A stretch of DNA of 12,020 nucleotides from Planctomycetota bacterium (GTDB taxonomy: Bacteria; Planctomycetota; Phycisphaerae; WQYP01), in the NCBI GenBank assembly GCA_021828925.1, contig JAJZCT010000039.1:1-12020 (forward strand), written 5' to 3'. The translations under genes were made by a program, and so were the position numbers. The notes under the pieces were generated by a model. It was not told where the DNA came from, ran no database searches, and worked only from the letters and a program-made list of their open reading frames with translations. Within the stretch, counting starts at the first letter, position 1. Every line of letters begins with the position of its first letter. Shown piece after piece: positions 1 to 5,836 of the stretch.

Positions 1-387
1 AATTAAATAAAAGCCGGCTTTCTTAATTTTTCGGGCCATCGGCAATGTATAGGCCAGATCATTGAGCGTTCCAAGCTTACCCCATCGCGATTTCTCCATG
101 GGCGTCGCGCGATGCCACAGTCGCAAGCGCAGACAGTTACAGCCGGAGTTTTTAATTGCCTGAATTAATCCCACTGACTTATGATTATAACGGTATATGC
201 CCCCCTGCGACTGAATGTAGCCAAAGTATGAAACATCCGCACCCGATAGAAAATTATTTCTTGCGGGTGCTGCGCGCAACAGGCTCGGCAGGGCGGTCAG
301 GATCAAAATAAGCAGAAACCAACGGTGCGTTTTTACCTTTCTCCCAAATATGAAGTCGGTACGATCCTGCGTGACAGCGTATTTCAT
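1..387 (-). CDS. GH53 endo-beta-1,4-galactanase, N-terminal part (runs off left edge)
   Basis: The first 129 residues of a secreted glycoside hydrolase, cut by the window edge with no stop seen. Residues about 20-42 hold a basic stretch and a hydrophobic core (WFLLILILTALPSLLRA), a signal peptide. The mature part has GADVSYFGYIQSQGG, then a helix ending in NCLRLRLWH, then GTLNDLAYTLPMARKIKKAG. This is the order of the first beta strands of family GH53 arabinogalactan endo-beta-1,4-galactanases, in which the GADVS segment opens the barrel and a Leu/Val-Arg-Leu-Arg strand follows. The family cleaves beta-1,4-galactan outside the cell; the two catalytic glutamates lie beyond the window. The ATG at 387 is chosen because AGGAAG sits 8 bases upstream. 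The start lies 29 bases after the stop of the related remnant at 417-748, so the two probably shared a transcript. I identified the family from motif order, without an alignment. Confidence 0.72.
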   Translation of the reverse strand, partial: MKYAVTQDRTDFIFGRKVKTHRWFLLILILTALPSLLRAAPARNNFLSGADVSYFGYIQSQGGIYRYNHKSVGLIQAIKNSGCNCLRLRLWHRATPMEKSRWGKLGTLNDLAYTLPMARKIKKAGFYLI

Positions 388-416
388 AATGTAACTTCCT
401 GAAATATTAATCTTCA

Positions 417-748
417 TTATCTGATTTTTCGGCGGCGAGTACCATCTCCCAACAGCGCCAGTACGATTGCTGCCGCAAGAAGTGGCAGTGATCTCGGCTC
501 CGGAACGCTTGAGGCTCTTTGCCCCAGCGTATTTAACGTCGGCAAGATCCCTGCCTATTGGCCGTTATAGCTGTGACTGCCCCGTTGGATTGAATGTACC
601 CGTAGTCTGAAATATCCGCACCTGTGGAGAATTGCGGCCGCGTCTGCGCACCTGCGGCACCTGCGACCGAGGAAGCGGCGAGGATAATACCACACAAATA
701 GGACCGCTGGCCCGCCAGGCTGGGGGCCTTGAACATTATTGACCACAT
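417..748 (-). pseudogene. Gutted GH53 galactanase paralogue with PEP-CTERM tail
   Basis: The ATG at 748 follows GGAG by 7 bases and opens a signal peptide (hydrophobic core CGIILAASSVAGAAGA), then FSTGADISDYGYIQSNGAV, closely matching GADVSYFGYIQSQGG of the GH53 neighbour at 1-387. Instead of continuing into a catalytic barrel, the frame runs about 15 more codons and stops near 533. In a neighbouring frame, from about 558 to the TAA at 417-419, the sequence encodes a PEP-CTERM tail: SSVPEPRSLPLL, a hydrophobic stretch, then TRRRKIR. The gene therefore looks like a GH53 enzyme with a C-terminal sorting signal whose catalytic domain (normally over 300 residues) has been deleted, leaving the two ends out of frame. 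It cannot encode a working enzyme. It might still yield a 71-residue secreted peptide, for which I see no evidence of function. Confidence 0.6.
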
Positions 749-828
749 GGACAATCTCCGTACCTGAATGTTTGCTTATGGATATTCATGGACACGTTAC
801 CTCGGCGGACCCGAAAGTCTCCCCGATT

Positions 829-864
829 AAAAAAGTAACGCCACCTTCAGCAGATGGCGTTACT
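829..864 (-). terminator. Rho-independent terminator of the 921-1847 gene
   Basis: Read on the minus strand, AGTAACGCCA pairs with TGGCGTTACT across a 7-base loop. The stem is 10 perfect pairs plus one further pair past a mismatch, and a run of six T follows directly at 834-829. It begins 57 bases after the stop of the PEP-CTERM gene, so it should end that transcript and separate it from the GH53 remnant downstream. Confidence 0.85.
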
Positions 865-920
865 GATTTGGCGATATCACAAGTTGCACCGCCTTTTATC
901 ACTGGGCACGCGTGCCAGGC

Positions 921-1847
921 TTAAACCGTTCGACGACGCTTCAGCAGCAATAACCCTAATGCCCCTAAGGCCATCAGGCCCAAACTTGCCGGCTCGGGAG
1001 TCGGCGTCGCATTGGTGATTGCAAGGTTGTTAAAATTGCCGTTGCTGGCACCAGCGCTCACAAGGGTGGCCTCCATTCCATTTATGGGAAGGGAGACTGT
1101 GCCGGTAGAATAGGTAAAGGGTGTAAACGATGTCCCGCGTGTCACTGGCGAAACAGTTAGAGTATATGTATTACCGGCTCCCAGCGTAAACAAGGCCCGG
1201 AGCCCGTCATCCAGCGTGGTGGCGGTAGGGCCGCCACTCCACGTTGATGTGCCGGTACCGTCGGTAATAGATGTCCCGGCAGCCGAGACGGTCATCGAGA
1301 ATGCCACAGTCGGAAGTACGGGCGTGGCCGCATTGACATTGGCATCCGTGCCACTGTTCAGGCTGAAGCCAAAACTTGTTGCGACGCCCTGGCTAACACC
1401 CCAATTGTAAATATCAATGCTAAATGCCTGGCCGCTTCGCAAGGTTCCCAAACCGGTACCGGCGGTGTTTTTGAAATCCCGGTAGACGTTTACCTGCGGC
1501 GTCAATCCACCGGCTGGTGTATTGGCGTAGGATGACAGCGCTGCGTAACTGCCGGCGCTGATCACCGTAGCAATCGGGGTGGAATGATAGTTCTGCAGGA
1601 ATATGCCGGCATAGGGGCCGCTTGTACCTGTCACACCGCCCACCGCCCAATTGCCGAAGCCTGTGCCATTATTTGGAGGCAGCGCTCCGGTCCCGCCCGT
1701 CCAGGTGCTGCTGGTATAATTGCCCGCGTTATCGGATGCCAGCATGGCCGCATTTGCCGCCGATCCGATCAGCAGCGTGGCCAGCGCAGCAGACGCCAAT
1801 GCGGCACAAGCCTGATTGGATTTACGATTTACATGGTGAGTGTTCAT
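921..1847 (-). CDS. PEP-CTERM sorting domain protein, secreted, function unknown
   Basis: A 308-residue exported protein. A signal peptide (hydrophobic residues about 14-30, likely cleavage after SAANA) precedes a Gly/Thr/Ser/Asn-rich, beta-sandwich-like region with no Cys and no catalytic motif I can name. The C-terminus, residues about 282-308, is a textbook PEP-CTERM signal: TPEPASLGL, a hydrophobic helix, then KRRRTV. In organisms with exosortase, such tails direct transport and processing of the protein for the exopolysaccharide or cell surface. The N-terminal pattern (DNAGNYTSSTWTGG, then GTGFGNWAVGG) resembles a group of PVC-bacterial PEP-CTERM proteins of unknown role. The ATG at 1847 follows AGGAGA by 6 bases. 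The gene is transcribed alone toward the terminator at 829-864. A surface matrix or carbohydrate-binding role is only a guess. Confidence 0.85.
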   Translation of the reverse strand: MNTHHVNRKSNQACAALASAALATLLIGSAANAAMLASDNAGNYTSSTWTGGTGALPPNNGTGFGNWAVGGVTGTSGPYAGIFLQNYHSTPIATVISAGSYAALSSYANTPAGGLTPQVNVYRDFKNTAGTGLGTLRSGQAFSIDIYNWGVSQGVATSFGFSLNSGTDANVNAATPVLPTVAFSMTVSAAGTSITDGTGTSTWSGGPTATTLDDGLRALFTLGAGNTYTLTVSPVTRGTSFTPFTYSTGTVSLPINGMEATLVSAGASNGNFNNLAITNATPTPEPASLGLMALGALGLLLLKRRRTV

Positions 1848-2036
1848 TGTTTTCTCCTTGCATAGGTTTTAACAATTCTGTATTAAACAACATGAGATTA
1901 AATTTACACGCCCCCAGAATATTTAAGCCAGAGGGTGCCTCTATGGCCTGGCATTAGCCATCTTGGGTATCGCAGCCTCTCTATTTCACCTCCTTATTTC
2001 GCCGGTACCTCGGGTACATGCGTGGCCTAAGGTCTG

Positions 2037-2864
2037 TTAATATTTATTCATCCACGTGACATTCCAGCCCAGGCTCAGAAATTTTGTGGATCCGTAATAT
2101 GGCCAGACGGTCGACTGGTAGTTGTTCATCAGGTCAAAAGTGGATTGAAGTTGCGAGTATTTTACAACATCCACATGGCCATCCGCGTAGCCGGCATTGA
2201 CGAACGGTTCGGGCGCGGACGGATAATGCGGTAACAAATTGGCATTTTCGCCCGGCCAGGTGTAGCAACTCCAAAGTTGTGCCTGCGACGCCATAGTGAC
2301 ATTGGAAAAGCGCGTACCCGCGGCAATCCAATCGTTGTAACCGTAGTCAATCGCCGAGTATTGATTAACCTGGCCGTTGTTCGTATCTGTATATTCCCAA
2401 GGATCGTTGCCCCCTTTGAGAACCTCCACGGATGGATCAATAAAATCGGGTTGTACACTAAGAAAGGGCTGCGACCAGAATTTCGGATTCGTCGGCGACA
2501 GTGCCGCCGCATGGCTCAGGTAGGGATACATGGTCGTGATAATTTCAAACGGCCAAATACCAGCCGGGCTTTTATTCAGCGCTGCGAATGAGGGATTCGG
2601 CCCATAAAGATCGCCCGAAGTGTTAAACATCGCAGGGAGAAAATCCCGGTTTTCCTGCGAATAAATAATCGTCGCCTGGCACAACGAGCGAATATGCGTC
2701 TGGCAAACTGTGTCATTGGCCGCTTCTTTGGCTTTCGCCAGTGCCGGCAGCAGCAACGCAATCAGGACTGCAATAATGGAAATAACCACCAGCAACTCAA
2801 TGAGAGTAAAACCATCGCGTGGGGTGTATCCTCTCCGGGATGAACTACTTTCCATGGCTTTCAT
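2037..2864 (-). CDS. Type II secretion-style pseudopilin (prepilin N-terminal methylation domain)
   Basis: A 275-residue protein with a short basic leader, then the prepilin peptidase site: Gly18 followed by FTLIELLVV with Glu at mature position 5, and a hydrophobic helix to about residue 42. The following AKAKEAAND helix and the long globular part containing ADGHVDVV near the C-terminus match the large pseudopilin-like family abundant in Planctomycetota, Verrucomicrobiota and Lentisphaerota. The leader is cleaved and Phe19 methylated by prepilin peptidase, and the protein sits in the inner membrane or a short pseudopilus. The ATG at 2864 is preferred over those at 2888 and 2873, because AAGGAG at about 2876-2880 lies 8-9 bases before it. 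These genomes carry many copies, often beside secreted hydrolases, so substrate specificity cannot be read here. A direct-repeat site and a nested hairpin lie upstream. Confidence 0.85.
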   Translation of the reverse strand: MKAMESSSSRRGYTPRDGFTLIELLVVISIIAVLIALLLPALAKAKEAANDTVCQTHIRSLCQATIIYSQENRDFLPAMFNTSGDLYGPNPSFAALNKSPAGIWPFEIITTMYPYLSHAAALSPTNPKFWSQPFLSVQPDFIDPSVEVLKGGNDPWEYTDTNNGQVNQYSAIDYGYNDWIAAGTRFSNVTMASQAQLWSCYTWPGENANLLPHYPSAPEPFVNAGYADGHVDVVKYSQLQSTFDLMNNYQSTVWPYYGSTKFLSLGWNVTWMNKY

Positions 2865-2923
2865 TGTGTGCATCTCCTTGAATAACATGCCACGTCATAA
2901 CGTTTCAGAATTCGGTCGCCTGC

Positions 2924-2977
2924 ATCAGCCGATTTCTCGCTGCTATACGAATTGCAGCAGACGGCCCATCGGCTGAT
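2924..2977 (-). promoter_or_regulatory. Nested inverted repeat in the pseudopilin 5' leader
   Basis: ATCAGCCGAT (2924-2933) and ATCGGCTGAT (2968-2977) are perfect 10-base inverted copies. Nested within them GCTGC (2939-2943) pairs with GCAGC (2954-2958). The whole 54-base structure would begin at about the first transcribed base if the -10-like TATAGT at 2984-2989 is used, and ends 59 bases before the start codon. No T run follows on either strand, so it is not a simple terminator. A structured 5' leader, or an operator, fits better. Confidence 0.5.
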
Positions 2978-2983
2978 AACTCA

Positions 2984-3051
2984 ACTATAGATTGAAAAGA
3001 GAGCGTACGGAAGGATTAAATTGCATCATCTCGTGTAACAAATTGCGTCAT
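2984..3051 (-). promoter_or_regulatory. Candidate promoter with 22-bp-spaced direct repeats before the pseudopilin gene
   Basis: On the minus strand ATGACGCAATTT (3051-3040) and ATGATGCAATTT (3029-3018) are direct repeats with 11 of 12 bases identical and start-to-start spacing of exactly 22 bases, about two helical turns. Five bases after the proximal copy a weak -35-like TTCCGT is followed by a 17-base spacer and TATAGT (2989-2984). AraC-family DNA-binding domains often bind such tandem half-sites beside the -35 of genes they activate, and the XylR-type regulator is the gene immediately upstream (its stop is at 3072). Pairing that regulator with this site is inference. Confidence 0.45.
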
Positions 3052-3071
3052 GCGGTTATTGGAACTGGCAT

Positions 3072-4277
3072 CTAACTTTCAGACTTTGACGGTTTTCCAC
3101 CGCCAAAGCGTTGCCGAAAGTTTCCTGGTGTCATACCGCGATAGCGCCGGAAGAAGGTGGCTAATTGTTGCTCGGCGGTCATGCCGACGATGTCGGCGAT
3201 CCGCGCCAACGAATAGTTGGTGCTAAGAAGCAGTCGTTCAACTCTGTCCAGTTTTACGCGCGCAATTTCATCATGTGGTGCAAATCCCAGGCGTGCTTGA
3301 AATTTTCTTTCCAGCGTACTGCGGGAAACCAGCATGGAGGATTTTGCTAAATGATCCAGAATATCTTCCGTGTTGATGCCGATTCCGCCCTGATCGCGAA
3401 TAAATTGCAGCGCTTTGACAATCACAGCATCCGCAACGGCAATCGTGTTGGTACTGGCCCGGGCAATAACAGACTTGGGCGGAAAATAGACCGTCGTGGT
3501 TGCCGTGCTTTGGCCGCGCAGCATTTCATCCAGCAATTCCGCAGCCCGAAAGCCGATGGCATCAGCCGCCGGGTCCACGCTCGACAGTGGAGGTACCGCC
3601 AGATCACAAATAATTTCATCATTGTCCACGCCGATCACTGCGACCTCATTGGGCACGTGCACGCCTTTGCGTCGGCAGGCGCTTAAAAGCAGTCTGCCGA
3701 AATAATCATTACATGCCATGATTCCGATAGGTTTAGGCAGTTGCTCCAGCCATTGGTTAAGTTGTGCGTCTTCCCAGAATGGATCGCCCCGTCGCTTATA
3801 TTGCGAAATACCCGGGTCCCATTTCTCTTCCAGAAAAATGTTTACCTGATGCGCTTGCGCCGCAAGGTAAGCGCGAAATCCCTCAAGCCTTAAATCGGAA
3901 AATACTGCCCCGCCGGAACCGTAAAAACCAAAGTGACCTAATCGTCGCTCAATTAAATGCTCGGCAGCCAGTTGTCCGATCATCCGGTGATCGCTGAGAA
4001 TCTCTGTTACATCATGCGCCTGATGAGGCACCTCTCCTAAACTTACCAGCGGCACGCCCAGCCGCCGCAGTGACGCCAACTGCCGTTGGTCTCGCACGCG
4101 TGCCAGCACTCCCTGGCAGCTTCCCCGTACCAGCCACTTGGGCAAGTTGTCATTCCCTTTGCGTTCTTCATAAATCACTTGCCAGCCGATGTGCGTCTGG
4201 ACAAAGCGTGCTACGCCGCTAAGTAATCCTCTGCCGTAGCTGCCGACTGTATCAATAATAAGAGCAACGGTTCGCAT
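3072..4277 (-). CDS. XylR-type transcriptional regulator (LacI-like sensor + AraC HTH)
   Basis: A 401-residue cytoplasmic regulator. Residues about 2-275 form a periplasmic-binding-protein-like sugar sensor: RTVALIIDTVGSYGRGLLSG at the start, GVPLVSLGE, DHRMIGQLAAEHLIERRLGHFGFYG, IMACNDYFGRLLLSACR, VAVIGVDNDEIICDLAVPPLSSV. Residues about 290-390 are a two-helix-turn-helix AraC/XylS domain (VSRSTLERKFQARLGFAPHDEI, then IADIVGMTAEQQLATFFRRYRGMTPGNFRQ). This architecture, with no N-terminal LacI headpiece, is that of E. coli XylR and its many PVC-phylum relatives, which activate sugar-utilisation genes when a sugar binds. The ATG at 4277 starts exactly where the family's first beta strand begins, although its ribosome binding site is weak. 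The effector is unknown; galactose, arabinose or an oligosaccharide of them would suit the surrounding hydrolases. The gene is divergent from the aminotransferase at 4622. Confidence 0.9.
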   Translation of the reverse strand: MRTVALIIDTVGSYGRGLLSGVARFVQTHIGWQVIYEERKGNDNLPKWLVRGSCQGVLARVRDQRQLASLRRLGVPLVSLGEVPHQAHDVTEILSDHRMIGQLAAEHLIERRLGHFGFYGSGGAVFSDLRLEGFRAYLAAQAHQVNIFLEEKWDPGISQYKRRGDPFWEDAQLNQWLEQLPKPIGIMACNDYFGRLLLSACRRKGVHVPNEVAVIGVDNDEIICDLAVPPLSSVDPAADAIGFRAAELLDEMLRGQSTATTTVYFPPKSVIARASTNTIAVADAVIVKALQFIRDQGGIGINTEDILDHLAKSSMLVSRSTLERKFQARLGFAPHDEIARVKLDRVERLLLSTNYSLARIADIVGMTAEQQLATFFRRYRGMTPGNFRQRFGGGKPSKSES

Positions 4278-4621
4278 GAAAAATACTTAATCCAGACTAG
4301 CGGTTCACCAGCAATGTTGTCGCACGAGGTTGACAGCGGCGCAATTGTCCGCCGCCAAGATTCTGCGCCATTTGCGCTGCATTGGCAAATCCCGTGGCAA
4401 GATTCGTTGCCCCACGCACCCCTGCCGGGCCGTCACCGAGACTCGCCAATGATCCAATATTGGCTTCCTTGCGGCGGCGGGGGGGGGGGCTATTCCAGTT
4501 AGACGTTAGCCACTGAACTTTTATATTTGCCCGCGGCAGGGCGGTGACGCAGCGTGGACAATTTCTGTGCGTTGGAATAGCATTTCGGGACAGACTCCTG
4601 GAGTCTGATTTGGAGAACCAG
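4278..4621. other. 344-bp divergent intergenic region with G11 tract and a coding-like scrap
   Basis: This separates the divergent regulator and aminotransferase genes. It holds a run of 11 G (4479-4489), an inverted repeat GCCAAT/ATTGGC (4445-4464), and the palindrome listed separately at 4591-4607. On the minus strand, about 4470 down to the stop at 4297, one frame reads like protein (KEANIGSLASLGDGPAGVRG, continuing ATNLATGFANAAQMAQNLGG). It lacks its own start and ribosome binding site and begins next to the G tract. I do not recognise its family. It could be the tail of a deleted gene or chance in Gly/Ala-rich sequence. I see no convincing -35/-10 pair for either flanking gene. Confidence 0.3.
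4591..4607. promoter_or_regulatory. Perfect 17-bp palindrome before the aminotransferase
   Basis: CAGACTCC and GGAGTCTG are exact inverted copies around a single central T. The site ends 4 bases before the ribosome binding site (GGAG at 4612-4615) and 14 bases before the ATG at 4622. An odd-centred palindrome of this size suits a dimeric repressor, or, as RNA, a short hairpin beside the ribosome binding site. Confidence 0.45.
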
Positions 4622-5764
4622 ATGCCGGATAACCTTGCTACAAAATCTACGGCCGCGAATACAACCTCAGTTCCCATGTTTGAAATCTTAACTCAGTATC
4701 AGAGCCTGCGCTCTGAAATTGAAACCGCCATTCGCGGCGTTCTGGATTCAACCGAATACATTGGTGGCAAGGCATTAAGAGATTTTGAGAACAATCTTGG
4801 ACAACGATTTCATGCACGGGCTGTGGCAGTATCGAGCGGCACCGATGCCATATTGGCTTCTCTGATGGCTTTGGGCATCGGGCGGGGGGATAAAGTCATC
4901 ACCACACCGTTTACCTTTTTTGCCACCGCCGGGTGTATTACTCGTACCGGTGCCATGCCGGTATTTGTGGATATTGATCCGGCAACATTTCTCCTGCGCA
5001 CCGATGCCATTGCCTCGGTCGTTGATGCGCAGTGCAAGGCGATTATTCCCGTTCATCTGTTTGGCCAAATGTGTGAAATGACTCGCTTGGCAGAGTTGTG
5101 TGGCAAACACCATCTGGAAATTGTGGAAGATGCCGCACAGTGCATCGGTGCCCAAGACAGTCGTGGGAAAGTTCCCGGCGAACTTGGCCGTACCGCGTGT
5201 CTTTCCTTTTATCCCACAAAAAATCTCGGTGCCGCCGGTGACGCCGGCGCGGTGATCGTTCGCGATTCCGCTCTTGCCGGCCGCTTGGAACAGACCCGGC
5301 AGCACGGGGAAACCAGCCGTTATCATCATGCTTTTGTCGGCGGCAATTTCCGCCTTGATGGCATCCAATGCGCGGTGTTAAATGTGAAATTGAAATATCT
5401 CGATAAGTGGAATAATCGCCGCCGGCAAATCGCGGCCTATTACTCCGAACGTTTTAAAAATACAGATGTGATCGCTCCGGTGGAGATTCCGGGCACCCAT
5501 CACGTGTACCATCAATATGTTGTCCGCATTCCCCGCCGGGATTCCGCGAAAGAGCATCTGCAAAAACAGGGCATCGGAAGTGCTATATATTATCCGCGAC
5601 CGCTGCATCTTCAGGAATGCTTTCAGGATTTGGGATATCGCGAAGGAGCGTTTCCAGTTTCTGAACAGGCCTGCCGCGAAGTCCTGGCCCTGCCCGTATT
5701 TCCGGAACTCACCGACGCCCAAATCCAGCGCGTCGCGGATTCGCTATTAGCATTTTATAAATAG
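4622..5764 (+). CDS. DegT/DnrJ/EryC1/StrS family sugar aminotransferase
   Basis: A 380-residue PLP-dependent, fold-type I enzyme that puts an amino group on a keto-sugar nucleotide, making amino sugars for surface polysaccharide or glycan. Landmarks in order: SSGTDAI (71-77, cofactor phosphate), TTPFTFFATAG, FVDIDP, PVHLFGQM, EDAAQCIGA (169-177, Asp170 for the pyridine nitrogen), SFYPTKNLGAAGDAGA with the Schiff-base Lys200, RQHGE, RYHHAFVGGNFRLDGIQCAV, and IYYPRPLH near the C-terminus. The RYHH...N.RLD..Q segment and the YVVRI...YYP.PLH end recall WbpE-type UDP-3-keto-GlcNAcA aminotransferases, but substrate cannot be assigned within this superfamily. The ATG at 4622 is chosen over an in-frame ATG 26 codons earlier, because GGAG lies 6 bases upstream and the extra residues look non-coding. 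The gene stands alone on the plus strand, without other nucleotide-sugar genes in the window. Confidence 0.92.
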   Translation: MPDNLATKSTAANTTSVPMFEILTQYQSLRSEIETAIRGVLDSTEYIGGKALRDFENNLGQRFHARAVAVSSGTDAILASLMALGIGRGDKVITTPFTFFATAGCITRTGAMPVFVDIDPATFLLRTDAIASVVDAQCKAIIPVHLFGQMCEMTRLAELCGKHHLEIVEDAAQCIGAQDSRGKVPGELGRTACLSFYPTKNLGAAGDAGAVIVRDSALAGRLEQTRQHGETSRYHHAFVGGNFRLDGIQCAVLNVKLKYLDKWNNRRRQIAAYYSERFKNTDVIAPVEIPGTHHVYHQYVVRIPRRDSAKEHLQKQGIGSAIYYPRPLHLQECFQDLGYREGAFPVSEQACREVLALPVFPELTDAQIQRVADSLLAFYK

Positions 5765-5765
5765 C

Positions 5766-5814
5766 GCCCTGCCCGCAGCCGTACCAGGGATAAAACATTG
5801 CTTCGGCGGCAGGG
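5766..5814. terminator. Hairpin between convergent genes, likely bidirectional terminator
   Basis: CCCTGCC (5767-5773) pairs with GGCAGGG (5808-5814); further in, GCCG (5778-5781) pairs with CGGC (5804-5807) past a 4-base bulge. The structure lies immediately after the aminotransferase stop and 23 bases from the stop of the convergent GH59 gene. There is no T run, so its strength as an intrinsic terminator is doubtful. Confidence 0.4.
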
Positions 5815-5836
5815 AGGCCTATCGCGATGCAGTAGA

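Noticed and set aside
739..924. Small plus-strand frame of 61 codons over the terminator region
   Set aside because: It spans a clear minus-strand terminator, has no ribosome binding site and shows no recognisable protein pattern.
1584..1957. Plus-strand open frames overlapping the PEP-CTERM gene
   Set aside because: They are opposite-strand shadows of a gene with a signal peptide, ribosome binding site and sorting tail.
1929..1960. Imperfect inverted repeat near GCCAGAGG/CCTCTATGGC as a terminator for the pseudopilin gene
   Set aside because: The stem is short with an internal mismatch and no T run, and lies about 80 bases past the stop.
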